A stretch of 46,332 bases of DNA from CBFFRJ01 sp965644225 (GTDB lineage Bacteria > Pseudomonadota > Gammaproteobacteria > Enterobacterales > Enterobacteriaceae): positions 1-46,332 of the forward strand of contig NZ_CBFFRJ010000026.1 in assembly GCF_965644225.1 (NCBI RefSeq), in the 5' to 3' direction. Both the position numbers and the translations under genes were made by a program. The notes under the pieces are model-generated. The model was not told the origin of the DNA and made no database searches. It was given only the letters and a program-made list of their open reading frames with translations. Shown one piece after another: positions 17,260-25,687 of this stretch; the stretch's first letter is position 1; every line of letters starts with the position of its first letter.

Positions 17260-19611
17260 TCAAAACAGTCCCAGTTGCCCTGTCAGTAGTGTAGCAAAAT
17301 CGACGTTGGTGAAGGGTAAGATTCCTTCGGCAACCGGCATAAGTTGTTTGGTTAAATAATGATCGTAATCCAGCGGCGACTGTTGATAATCGATCGGCTC
17401 AGGGCCCTGCGTCGTCCAGACGTATTTGATCGTTCCCCGGTTTTGATACTGCGCCGGACGTCCTCGTTTCATATTCTTTTCATCGGCAAGACGGGCGGCG
17501 CGCACGTGAGGCGGTATATTGCGTTCATATTCGGCCAGCGGTCGGCGCAGGCGCTTACGGTAGATCAACTGATCGTCCAGCTCTCCGGCCATCAGGCTAT
17601 TGATGGTCTCGCGGACATAATCCTGCCAGGGCTCATTGCGGAAGATGCGCAGGTAGAGCGTTTGCTGAAACGCCTGGGCCAGCGGCGTCCAGTCGGTACG
17701 CACCGTCTCCAGCCCCTTAAAGACCATACGCTGGCTCTCACCTTCCTGAATTAAGCCAGCGTAACGCTTCTTGCTGCCCTGCTCGGTACCGCGAATGGTG
17801 GGCATCAGGAAACGGCAAAAATGGGTTTCAAACTCCAGCTCCAGCGCACTGGTCAGGTTTTGCGCCTGCAAATGCGCCGCCCACCAGGCGTTCACGTGGG
17901 TTATCAGCTCACGACCGATGCGCGCCGCCTCGTCCTCACTATGGGCCTTTTTCAGCCAGACAAAGGTTGAGTCGGTGTCGCCATAAATAACGTCATAGCC
18001 CTGCTCTTCAATTAGCGCCCTGGTCTGACGCATGATCTCATGGCCCCGCATGGTGATCGATGAGGCGAGGCGAGGATCGAAGAAGCGACAGGCGCTGGTG
18101 CCGAGTACGCCATAAAAAGCATTCATGATGATCTTCAGCGCCTGGGAGAGCGGCTTATTGCCGGTGCGCTTGGCCTCATCGCGTCCGTGCCAGATCTGCC
18201 CGACAATTTCCGGCAGGCAGTGAGTCTGGCGGGAGAACCAGGCCCCGAGAAAACCTTCGGTACTGTGCCCGGCATTGGGCTGCGCCATGCCTTCCACCAG
18301 CCCTACCGGATCAATCAGGAAGGTGCGAATGATCGACGGGTACAGGCTCTTGTAATCAAGCACCAGCACCGAGTCATACAGGCCGGGGCGCGAGTCCATA
18401 ACATAACCGCCTGGGCTGGCCTGCGGCGGCACGTCGCCGAGATTTGGGGCCACATAACCGGCGCGGTGCATCCGGGGAAAATAGAGATGACCAAAGGCTG
18501 CGACCGAACCACCATGGCGATCGATGGCCAGGCCGTTGACCGTCGCGCGTTCGAGTAAAAACGGCATGATTTCCGTTTTGTGGAAAATGCGCGTCACCAG
18601 TTCACAGTCTTTAAGGTTATAGGTGGCGAGGGCCGGTTTATCTTCGGCAAACCGGCGGTCGATCTCGTCCATCCGATCCCAGGGGTTATCCATGGCTTTG
18701 CCTTCCCCCAGCAGCTCCTGCGACACCGCTTCCAGCGAAAAGGAGGAGAAGCTCCAGAAGGCGGATTTCAGCGCTTCAATGCCATCGATAATGACCCGGC
18801 CAGCGGCTTGGGCGAAAAATACGCCGTTTTTAAAACCGTGCTCGCGCCACTCCAGCGGGGTATTGCCGCGCCCGAGGAGAAGGGGAATACGATAACGCTC
18901 GGCGCTTTTCTGCAACACCCGCAGATCGAACTGCACCAGATTCCAGCCGATGATGACATCCGGATCGTGCCCGGCAAACCAGGCGTTGAGCTTCTCCAGC
19001 AGTTGCGGGCGACTGTTGACGTACTCCAGCTGAAAATCGACCCCGGATGCGTCGCCATTGGCCGGACCCAGCATATAGACCCTGCGCTGGCCGCAACCTT
19101 CAAGCCCAATGCAATACAGCTCGCCATTGCGGGTGGTTTCGATATCCAGCGAGACCCATTTGAGGGAGGGGCGATAGTGCGGATTGGGCTTCAGGCGGGC
19201 ATTGATCAGCCGCTCGCCCTGTTGTGTGCCGTCGACCCACACCGGAGCGGTGATAAAACGCTCCATCAAAAAACGCTCGGGCGGGCGCACGTCGGCTTCA
19301 TAGACCGTCACCCCGCCATCGCGCAGCAGTTTCTCGCATCGCATCAACTGGCGGTGAGCCTGGCAGTATAGGCCGTGGACCGGCTGACGATGGAAATCCA
19401 GCAATTGCAACGGCTCGAAGCGCACATGCTGCTCTGCGGCGAGAAGTCGTCGGGCCTGAGAGACCTGGGTAGATGGGATAAAGGCCACCGACTCCTGCGG
19501 CGGTAAGACGACCTGTAATGGCCCGTTGTCCGTGGCCAGCCAGAAGACCACCTCAGTCCCCTGCGGCGTGTCTCGCCAGTGCCGGGTCAGTAAAAAGCCT
19601 GCTTGCGCCAC
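17260..19611 (-). CDS. polB: DNA polymerase II (family B)
   Basis: SOS-inducible family B polymerase with 3'-5' exonuclease, used in replication restart and lesion bypass. The 783-residue length equals E. coli Pol II. Exonuclease motif I is in SLDIETTRNGELY (Asp156, Glu158), with NLVQFDLRVL as the second exonuclease region. Polymerase motif A is in DYKSLYPSI, motif B includes KIIMNAFYGVLGT and motif C is YGDTDS. E. coli polB is LexA-controlled, but I could not point to a convincing LexA box in the short upstream gap here. Confidence 0.98.
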   Translation of the reverse strand: MAQAGFLLTRHWRDTPQGTEVVFWLATDNGPLQVVLPPQESVAFIPSTQVSQARRLLAAEQHVRFEPLQLLDFHRQPVHGLYCQAHRQLMRCEKLLRDGGVTVYEADVRPPERFLMERFITAPVWVDGTQQGERLINARLKPNPHYRPSLKWVSLDIETTRNGELYCIGLEGCGQRRVYMLGPANGDASGVDFQLEYVNSRPQLLEKLNAWFAGHDPDVIIGWNLVQFDLRVLQKSAERYRIPLLLGRGNTPLEWREHGFKNGVFFAQAAGRVIIDGIEALKSAFWSFSSFSLEAVSQELLGEGKAMDNPWDRMDEIDRRFAEDKPALATYNLKDCELVTRIFHKTEIMPFLLERATVNGLAIDRHGGSVAAFGHLYFPRMHRAGYVAPNLGDVPPQASPGGYVMDSRPGLYDSVLVLDYKSLYPSIIRTFLIDPVGLVEGMAQPNAGHSTEGFLGAWFSRQTHCLPEIVGQIWHGRDEAKRTGNKPLSQALKIIMNAFYGVLGTSACRFFDPRLASSITMRGHEIMRQTRALIEEQGYDVIYGDTDSTFVWLKKAHSEDEAARIGRELITHVNAWWAAHLQAQNLTSALELEFETHFCRFLMPTIRGTEQGSKKRYAGLIQEGESQRMVFKGLETVRTDWTPLAQAFQQTLYLRIFRNEPWQDYVRETINSLMAGELDDQLIYRKRLRRPLAEYERNIPPHVRAARLADEKNMKRGRPAQYQNRGTIKYVWTTQGPEPIDYQQSPLDYDHYLTKQLMPVAEGILPFTNVDFATLLTGQLGLF

Positions 19612-19661
19612 GCCATTCTCTCATTCAGTCAGTATCAGCGCGATTATAGCCTGGATTGCGC

Positions 19662-20285
19662 TCAGGTACTGATTTTTTGTACAGGTATCTCCGGCATCAA
19701 CCGTAACAGGCGGTAGCCCGTATAGTAGAAGGATTCACGAAGCAAAAACGGTAATTGCGTTGACCATGAATGGTATCTGCTGGTGGAGGTGGGCGATGAC
19801 CAGCCAGCGATGTCATTATCTCTGGCGATAAGGCGCATACGGAGCATATGAAGGGGATCGCTGACCAACAGGGCCGTTTTCAGCTGCTGGCGCGTCATAA
19901 TTTGTTTTGCATTGCGGATATTTTCACGCGTCACGCGGGACTGCTCATCGATAAAAATTCGCGAGGCTGGAATACCGTGATTTAACACATACTGGCGGGC
20001 GATAGCAGCATCCGACTGACTGGCATCAGGGCTATAACCGCCGGTCAGAATTAGCGTATTAACCTTACCATCCATATACAGCGCAATGGCATGATCCAGG
20101 CGGGCAGCAAAGACCGGGCCGGGGAGATCCCCACGGATCCCTGCCCCTGCCACAATCGCGCAATCCGCTTTGCGTGTTTCATCGTGCAAAGCAAATCGGT
20201 AAATCGCAACGGCGTTAAACATGAAGATGATGAATGCGGTGAACGCACACAGCAGCAGCCATTTTCCTGCTTTCTTTATTTTCAC
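19662..20285 (-). CDS. SanA/YdcF/ElyC-family (DUF218) membrane-anchored protein
   Basis: A ~207-residue protein with one N-terminal membrane anchor (residues about 8-30) and a periplasmic DUF218 domain. Family members (SanA, YdcF, ElyC) affect envelope integrity and peptidoglycan or antibiotic entry, but their reaction is not settled. Domain landmarks are the CAIVAGAGIRGDLPGPVFAARLDHA segment, LILTGGYSPDASQSDAAIARQY, the ENIRNAK motif and LLVSDPLHMLRM. The start is uncertain: GTG at 20285 or TTG at 20288, both downstream of a GGAGA ribosome-binding site. I chose GTG as the commoner initiator. It lies between araD and polB, which are adjacent in E. coli, so it is an accessory insertion or a loss in E. 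coli. Confidence 0.8.
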   Translation of the reverse strand: MKIKKAGKWLLLCAFTAFIIFMFNAVAIYRFALHDETRKADCAIVAGAGIRGDLPGPVFAARLDHAIALYMDGKVNTLILTGGYSPDASQSDAAIARQYVLNHGIPASRIFIDEQSRVTRENIRNAKQIMTRQQLKTALLVSDPLHMLRMRLIARDNDIAGWSSPTSTSRYHSWSTQLPFLLRESFYYTGYRLLRLMPEIPVQKIST

Positions 20286-20382
20286 CAACTTTATTCTCCG
20301 GCTTCTTCAGCGCATGTCCGGCATGAAAATGACCATTTTAGCGCCGATGTTGTCAGGAGAATATGCAGTTTATGCAGCAGGA

Positions 20383-20410
20383 TAAGCGAAGCAGCCAACT
20401 GCTCCGCTTA
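20383..20410. terminator. Stem-loop between araD and the SanA-like gene
   Basis: Arms TAAGCGAAGCAG and CTGCTCCGCTTA pair at 11 of 12 positions around a CCAA loop, 13 bp past the araD stop codon. No T-run follows on either strand, so its role as the araBAD terminator is tentative. Confidence 0.5.
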
Positions 20411-20423
20411 GCGCAAAAGAGGC

Positions 20424-21119
20424 TTACTGCCCGTAATAGGCTTTAGCGCCATGCTTACGCAGGTAGTGTTTATCGAGCAGGGTTTGCTGCATTGGCGGAA
20501 GATCCGGGGTGAGCTGGCGGCAGAAAATGCCCATATAGGCCACTTCCTCCAGCACGATGGCGTTATGCACCGCGTCGTCCGCGTTTTTTCCCCAGGCGAA
20601 AGGGCCGTGGGAATGAACCAGCACGCCGGGCATTTGCGCCGGGTCGATGCCCTGGGTTTTAAAGGCTTCGACAATCACATTGCCGGTTTCCCACTCGTAC
20701 TCGCCGTTAATTTCCGCATCGGTCATTTTACGGGTACAGGGCACCGGGCCGTAGAAATAGTCCGCATGGGTGGTGCCTGTTGCAGGGATGGACTGCCCGG
20801 CCTGCGCCCAGATGGTGGCGTGGCGGGAGTGGGTGTGGACGATACCGCCAATGGTCGGGAAGGCCTGATAGAGCAGGCGGTGGGTTGGCGTATCCGAAGA
20901 GGGTTTCTTTTTCCCCTCCACGACTTCGCCCGTTTCCAGACTGACGACGACCATATCTTCAGCGGTCATCACGCTGTAATCGACCCCGGAAGGCTTGATC
21001 ACCAGCACGCCGCGTTCGCGATCCACCGCGCTCACGTTACCCCAGGTCAGGGTCACCAGATTGTGCTTTGGCAGGGCAAGATTGGCTTCCTGCACCTGCT
21101 GCTTAAGATTCTCTAACAT
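20424..21119 (-). CDS. araD: L-ribulose-5-phosphate 4-epimerase
   Basis: Zinc enzyme of the class II aldolase/adducin fold that converts L-ribulose 5-phosphate to D-xylulose 5-phosphate, the final step of arabinose entry into the pentose phosphate pathway. The 231-residue length matches. Zinc ligands His95 and His97 (VHTHSRH) and His171 (VHSHGPFAW), and catalytic residues Asp76, Asp120 and Tyr229, are all in place. It is the last gene of araBAD, 51 bp after araA, with a stem-loop in the gap. Confidence 0.98.
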   Translation of the reverse strand: MLENLKQQVQEANLALPKHNLVTLTWGNVSAVDRERGVLVIKPSGVDYSVMTAEDMVVVSLETGEVVEGKKKPSSDTPTHRLLYQAFPTIGGIVHTHSRHATIWAQAGQSIPATGTTHADYFYGPVPCTRKMTDAEINGEYEWETGNVIVEAFKTQGIDPAQMPGVLVHSHGPFAWGKNADDAVHNAIVLEEVAYMGIFCRQLTPDLPPMQQTLLDKHYLRKHGAKAYYGQ

Positions 21120-21139
21120 ACTTTCCTCCAGGAAAAAGC

Positions 21140-21157
21140 GGCCTGCCGGAGCAGGCC
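21140..21157 (-). terminator. araA-araD intercistronic hairpin with T-run
   Basis: On the minus strand a GGCCTGC/GCAGGCC stem with a 4-nt loop is followed by GCTTTTTCC. It resembles a partial intrinsic terminator or mRNA-stabilising hairpin and would lower araD output relative to araBA, as is known for the E. coli operon. Confidence 0.55.
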
Positions 21158-21170
21158 AAATGTTCCCCTG

Positions 21171-22673
21171 TTAACGTTTGGAGCCGTAATACACTTCGTT
21201 CCAGCGCAGCGCGTCTTTAAAGGCGGGCAGGCGGGTGTCGTTGTCGATAACAGCAAGTTCGATACCGTGCAGTTCAGTGAACTGACGCATATCGTCGAGG
21301 GTCAGAGAGTGGCTAAATACGGTGTGGTGCGCGCCGCCGGCAAGGATCCAGGCTTCGGATGCGGTTTGCAGATCCGGCTGGGCTTTCCACAGAGCGTTGG
21401 CAACCGGCAGTTTCGGCAGCGCGTGCGGCGTTTTAACGGCATCGACGCAGTTGACCAGCAGACGGAAGCGATCGCCAAGATCAATCAGGCTGGCATTAAT
21501 GACCGGGCCGGTTTTGGTGGAGAAGATCAGACGCGCCGGATCCGCTTTGCCGCCAATGCCGAGATACTGCACGTCGAGGATCGGTTTTTCATCCAGCGCA
21601 ATGGTCGGGCACACTTCCAGCATATGAGAGCCGAGCGCCAGATCGTTGTTCTCTTCGAAGTGGTAGGTATAGTCTTCCATAAAGGAGGTGCCGCCCTGCA
21701 GACCGGTCGACATCACCTTCATGATGCGAAGCAGAGCGGCAGTTTTCCAGTCGCCTTCCCCGGCAAAGCCATAGCCTTGCTGCATCAGGCGTTGAACCGC
21801 CAGGCCCGGAAGCTGTTTCAGGCCGTGTAAATCTTCAAAGGTGGTGGTGAACGCATGGAAGCCACCCTGTTCGAGGAAGCGTTTCATCCCCAGTTCAATA
21901 CGGGCGGCATCAATCACATTCTGCCGTTTGTCGCCGTTTACCTGAGCGGCGGCGGTCAGACGATAGCTGCTCTCATACTCATCAACCAGCGCACTGATAT
22001 CACCTTCGCTGATGCTGTTGACCACCTGCACCAGATCGCCCACCGGCCAGGTATTCACTGAGAAGCCGAATTTGATTTGCGCCGCCACTTTATCGCCGTC
22101 GGTCACCGCTACTTCACGCATATTGTCGCCAAAACGGCACACTTTCAGGTGACGGGTATCCTGTTTAGAGACCGCCTGGCGCATCCAGGCGCCAATGCGC
22201 TGGTGGGCTTTTTTATCCTGCCAGTGGCCGGTTACCACCCCATGCTGCTGGCGCATACGGGCGCCGATAAAGCCGAATTCACGGCCGCCGTGGGCAGTCT
22301 GATTAAGGTTCATAAAGTCCATATCAATGCTGTCCCATGGCAGGGCGGCGTTGAACTGGGTATGGAACTGCAGCAACGGTTTATTGAGGATAGTCAGGCC
22401 GTTAATCCACATTTTGGCCGGTGAGAAGGTATGCAGCCACACCACCATACCGGCGCATTTGTCATCGTAGTTGGCATCGCGGCAGATGGCGGTAATTTCA
22501 TCCGGCGAGGTGCCGAGTGGTTTCAGGACCAGCTTACAGGGCAATTTGGCTTCTGCATTCAGGGCGTTCACGACTTGTTCGCCATGCTGCGTCACCTGAC
22601 GCAGGGCTTCGGGTCCGTACAGGTGTTGGCTGCCAATCACAAACCAAACTTCATAATTATCAAAAATGGTCAT
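21171..22673 (-). CDS. araA: L-arabinose isomerase
   Basis: Isomerises L-arabinose to L-ribulose, the first step of arabinose catabolism; Mn2+-dependent cytoplasmic enzyme. The 500-residue protein aligns from MTIFDNYEVWFVIGSQHLYGPEALRQV to the C-terminal ALRWNEVYYGSK. Active-site regions containing the catalytic glutamates and metal-binding histidines are visible (GYGFAGEGDWKTAALLR, GTSFMEDYTYHF and the later HMLEVCP segment). It follows araB by 10 bp, the same spacing as in E. coli. Confidence 0.98.
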   Translation of the reverse strand: MTIFDNYEVWFVIGSQHLYGPEALRQVTQHGEQVVNALNAEAKLPCKLVLKPLGTSPDEITAICRDANYDDKCAGMVVWLHTFSPAKMWINGLTILNKPLLQFHTQFNAALPWDSIDMDFMNLNQTAHGGREFGFIGARMRQQHGVVTGHWQDKKAHQRIGAWMRQAVSKQDTRHLKVCRFGDNMREVAVTDGDKVAAQIKFGFSVNTWPVGDLVQVVNSISEGDISALVDEYESSYRLTAAAQVNGDKRQNVIDAARIELGMKRFLEQGGFHAFTTTFEDLHGLKQLPGLAVQRLMQQGYGFAGEGDWKTAALLRIMKVMSTGLQGGTSFMEDYTYHFEENNDLALGSHMLEVCPTIALDEKPILDVQYLGIGGKADPARLIFSTKTGPVINASLIDLGDRFRLLVNCVDAVKTPHALPKLPVANALWKAQPDLQTASEAWILAGGAHHTVFSHSLTLDDMRQFTELHGIELAVIDNDTRLPAFKDALRWNEVYYGSKR

Positions 22674-22683
22674 TATTGTGTCC

Positions 22684-24378
22684 TTAGTGTGTGAGCGCTG
22701 CCTGGGTTGCCGGCGCGACTACGGGGAGATAGTGAAGCTCGGCGCTTTTCGCCCATTGCTGGTAGCGGCGATAGAGTTGTTCAAAGCGCTCGGCCTGCGC
22801 GGCCACGGGTTGCAGCGTATTTTCGATCTGGCTTGCCATCTGCTGTTGTGCGGCTGGAATGTTGCTGTGCACGCCTGCAGCGACGGCGGCAAAAATGGCC
22901 GCGCCGAGCGCACAGCACTGATCGGAGGCGACGATTTGCAGCGGCCGATTGAGCACATCGCAGCAGGCCTGCATGATGACCGGGTTTTTACGGGCGATAC
23001 CGCCAAGGGCCATCACGTTATCCACGGCGATACCCTGTTCGGTAAAACATTCCATAATGGCGCGTGCGCCAAAGGCGGTGGCGGCAATCAGCCCGCCAAA
23101 AAGGGCTGGCGCGTCGGTGGCGAGGTTGAGATCGGTAATCACCCCTTTCAGGCGCTGGTTGGCGTTCGGGGTACGGCGGCCGTTAAACCAGTCCAGAACC
23201 ACCGGCAGATGTTCAAGTGAGGGATTTTTCGCCCAGGCGGCGGTCAGGGCCGGCAGCAGTTGTTTCTGGCTCTCTTTAATCTGGGTTTTCAGCTCAGGAT
23301 GCGCCAGCGAAAGCTGCTCCAGCGGCCAGCCAAGAATGCGGCCAAACCAGGCGTAGATATCGCCGAAAGCGGATTGCCCGGCCTCAAGGCCAATAAAGTC
23401 CGGCACCACGCTGCCATCCACCTGCCCGCAGATACCCTTGACCGCGCGGTCGCCTACGCTCGGCTTATCCGCAATCAGAATGTCGCAGGTGGAGGTGCCA
23501 ATCACCTTAACCAGCGTGTTGGGCTGCGCCCCGGCGCCGACGGCCCCCATATGGCAGTCAAATGCGCCGCCGGAAATCACCACCGATTCGGACAAGCCCA
23601 GGCGCTGCACCCATTCAGACGTTAAGGTGCCGACCGGTAGATCGGCGGTAAAGGTCTCGGTAAAGAGCGGCGTCGGAAGGTGTTTGTTAAGCAGCGGATC
23701 CAGCTCGTCGAAGAAACTGGCTGGAGGCAGACCGCCCCAGCTTTCGTGCCATAAGGATTTGTGCCCGGCGCTGCAACGTCCCCGGCGAATGTCCTGCGGG
23801 CGGGTGGTGCCGGAAAGCAGGGCCGGTACCCAGTCGCACAGCTCAATCCATGACGCCGCAGCCTGGGCGACGTCCCGGTCTGCACGGGTCACATGCAGGA
23901 TTTTCGCCCAGAACCATTCGCTGGAGTAAATGCCGCCGATATAACGGGAGTAGTCGGTCCTGCCGGGTTTGTGGCACAGCGCAGTGATGGCTTCTGCTTC
24001 TTCCACTGCGGTATGGTCTTTCCACAACACGAACATGGCGTTGGGGTTGTCGGCGAATTCCGGACGTAAAGCAAGAACGCGTCCTTCGGCATCAATGGGG
24101 GCGGGGGTTGAGCCCGTGCTGTCAACGCCAATCCCTTTCACGCTCTGACGCTGGGCGTCGGTAAGCTCCGCCAGGACGGTTTTGACCGCCGCTTCCATCG
24201 ACTCAATATAGTCCCGGGGATGGTGACGGAACCGGTTGTGCGCCGCGTCGCAATAGCGTCCTTCCTGCCAGCGGGGATACCACTCGACGCTTTCGGCGAG
24301 CTCTTCGCCAGAGGCACAGTCTACTGCCAGTGCTCGTACTGAATCGCTGCCGAAATCGAGGCCAATTGTAATTGCCAT
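22684..24378 (-). CDS. araB: L-ribulokinase
   Basis: ATP-dependent FGGY-family kinase that phosphorylates L-ribulose to L-ribulose 5-phosphate. The 564-residue length is within two residues of E. coli AraB. The N-terminal ATPase signature GLDFGSDSVRALAVD, the catalytic-aspartate region (GGAFDCHMGAVGAGA) and the second phosphate motif NVMALGGIARKNPVIMQ are present. It is the first gene of araBAD and is transcribed away from araC across the 336-bp control region that holds the AraC and CRP sites. Confidence 0.98.
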   Translation of the reverse strand: MAITIGLDFGSDSVRALAVDCASGEELAESVEWYPRWQEGRYCDAAHNRFRHHPRDYIESMEAAVKTVLAELTDAQRQSVKGIGVDSTGSTPAPIDAEGRVLALRPEFADNPNAMFVLWKDHTAVEEAEAITALCHKPGRTDYSRYIGGIYSSEWFWAKILHVTRADRDVAQAAASWIELCDWVPALLSGTTRPQDIRRGRCSAGHKSLWHESWGGLPPASFFDELDPLLNKHLPTPLFTETFTADLPVGTLTSEWVQRLGLSESVVISGGAFDCHMGAVGAGAQPNTLVKVIGTSTCDILIADKPSVGDRAVKGICGQVDGSVVPDFIGLEAGQSAFGDIYAWFGRILGWPLEQLSLAHPELKTQIKESQKQLLPALTAAWAKNPSLEHLPVVLDWFNGRRTPNANQRLKGVITDLNLATDAPALFGGLIAATAFGARAIMECFTEQGIAVDNVMALGGIARKNPVIMQACCDVLNRPLQIVASDQCCALGAAIFAAVAAGVHSNIPAAQQQMASQIENTLQPVAAQAERFEQLYRRYQQWAKSAELHYLPVVAPATQAALTH

Positions 24379-24437
24379 CCTGTTGCTCCATGAAGAATAA
24401 CCTTATGGAGAAACATAGAGATCGACTGAAAAAAGCG

Positions 24438-24475
24438 TCAGGCAGTATTCGCTAATCTTATGGACAATAATGCTA
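24438..24475 (-). promoter_or_regulatory. araI1-araI2 AraC operator pair of the araBAD promoter
   Basis: The I1 half-site TATGGACAATAATGCTA (24459-24475) and the I2 half-site TCAGGCAGTATTCGCTA (24438-24454) are direct repeats with a 21-bp period. They read on the minus strand as TAGCATTATTGTCCATA and TAGCGAATACTGCCTGA, close to the E. coli sites. I2 abuts the araB promoter, as needed for activation by arabinose-bound AraC. Confidence 0.9.
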
Positions 24476-24485
24476 TGTAAGTGCA

Positions 24486-24508
24486 AAGTGTGACGCCGTG
24501 CAAAAATT
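24486..24508 (-). promoter_or_regulatory. CRP-binding site of the ara control region
   Basis: The AAGTGTGACGCCGTGCAAA stretch just upstream of araI1 is nearly identical to the E. coli CRP site serving araBAD and araC. It has a strong TGTGA half and a weak second half. Confidence 0.8.
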
Positions 24509-24510
24509 CG

Positions 24511-24555
24511 ATGTGGACATTTCTGCCACCTTTATAGACACTTTGGTTGACCCTT
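24511..24555 (+). promoter_or_regulatory. araO1 operator / araC promoter region
   Basis: ATGTGGACATTTCTGCC followed by TTTATAGACACTTTGGTTG corresponds to the two half-sites of E. coli araO1, at which AraC represses its own divergent promoter. Assigned by similarity and by position between the CRP site and araC. Confidence 0.7.
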
Positions 24556-24666
24556 TTGATCCCTTTCAGTTGAGTAAAAGTGGCATAAATTCTTTTATCT
24601 GGCGGGGTTGAAAGTGACGGCGATTTCTTTGTGCCCGGTCAAAATGCGTGCAGAATGAAACGCGTA

Positions 24667-24688
24667 TCAATATGGACAATTGGTTTCC
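24667..24688 (+). promoter_or_regulatory. araO2 distal AraC operator in the araC leader
   Basis: On the minus strand the site reads GGAAACCAATTGTCCATATT, nearly identical to E. coli araO2. It shares the TGTCCATA core with araI1. Centre-to-centre distance to I1 is about 210 bp, the spacing that allows DNA looping in E. coli. Confidence 0.85.
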
Positions 24689-24714
24689 TGAATGACAATC
24701 GGAGTATTGCGTTT

Positions 24715-25560
24715 ATGGCTGAGTCTCAAAACGATCCGCTGCTGCCGGGTTACTCGTTTAATGCGCACCTTGTGGCGGGATTGACGCCCATTGAGTCGGA
24801 AGGTTATCTCGATTTTTTTATCGACAGACCTCTCGGCATGAAGGGCTATATTCTGAACTTTACTGTGCGCGGCGAAGGGGTTGTCGATAATAACGGCAAG
24901 CAATACGTCTGTCGTCCAGGGGATATGCTGTTGTTTCCGCCGGGGGAAATTCACCACTATGGCCGCCATCCTGATGCCAGCGAGTGGTATCACCAGTGGG
25001 TCTATTTTCGTCCCCGGGCGTACTGGCATGAGTGGTTAAGCTGGCCAACGATTTTCGCCCAGACCGGATTTTATCGTCCTGACGATCGGCATCTGGCGCA
25101 GTTTAGCGAACTGTTCGGGCAAATTATTGATGCCGGACAGAGCGGCGGGCGTTATGCCGAACTGCTGGCAATCAACCTGCTGGAGCAGTTGCTGCTAAGG
25201 CGGATGGACGCCATCAATGAGTCTTTGCATCCTCCGCTGGATAACCGTGTACGCGATGCCTGTCAGTACATCAGCGATCATCTGGCGGACAGCCATTTTG
25301 ATATTGCGGGAGTAGCGCAACATGTCTGCCTGTCACCGTCGCGCCTGTCACACCTGTTTCGCCAGCAACTGGGGGTCAGTGTTCTGAGCTGGCGCGAGGA
25401 CCAGCGTATCAGCCAGGCCAAGCTGCTGCTGAGCACCACCCGGATGCCCATTGCCAGCGTCGGACGCAACGTCGGGTTTGAGGATCAGCTCTACTTCTCG
25501 CGGGTATTTAAAAAATGCACCGGCGCCAGCCCCAGTGAATTTCGTGCAGGATGTGAATAA
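24715..25560 (+). CDS. araC: Arabinose operon regulator AraC
   Basis: Dimeric activator/repressor of the arabinose regulon. The 281-residue protein has an N-terminal arm and cupin-type arabinose-binding and dimerisation domain (residues 1-165, with PLLPGYSFNAHLVAGL, GEIHHYGRHP and the YHQWVYFRPRAYWHEW pocket strand). A linker follows, then two helix-turn-helix motifs (about 180-280) ending in the AraC/XylS signature RNVGFEDQLYFSRVFKKCTGASPSEFR. The ATG at 24715 gives the family start MAESQNDPLLPG; the longer frame from 24631 would run through araO2 and was rejected. The C-terminus stops soon after SEFRAGCE, about ten residues shorter than E. coli AraC. Confidence 0.97.
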   Translation: MAESQNDPLLPGYSFNAHLVAGLTPIESEGYLDFFIDRPLGMKGYILNFTVRGEGVVDNNGKQYVCRPGDMLLFPPGEIHHYGRHPDASEWYHQWVYFRPRAYWHEWLSWPTIFAQTGFYRPDDRHLAQFSELFGQIIDAGQSGGRYAELLAINLLEQLLLRRMDAINESLHPPLDNRVRDACQYISDHLADSHFDIAGVAQHVCLSPSRLSHLFRQQLGVSVLSWREDQRISQAKLLLSTTRMPIASVGRNVGFEDQLYFSRVFKKCTGASPSEFRAGCE

Positions 25561-25687
25561 AGGGTAAAGAAGCGCAAGGAATTTCGCGAGGGGATCGCGG
25601 GATCGCTAAACTATTCGGATAATTTAAGATTGACCCTGGCGCTCCGTCCCCGGAGAATTCCGCCATCGTTACTCAACCGGATAGTTT

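Noticed and set aside
18580..19371. 263-codon plus-strand frame opposite polB
   Set aside because: Antisense to the exonuclease domain of polB, with no recognisable protein features.
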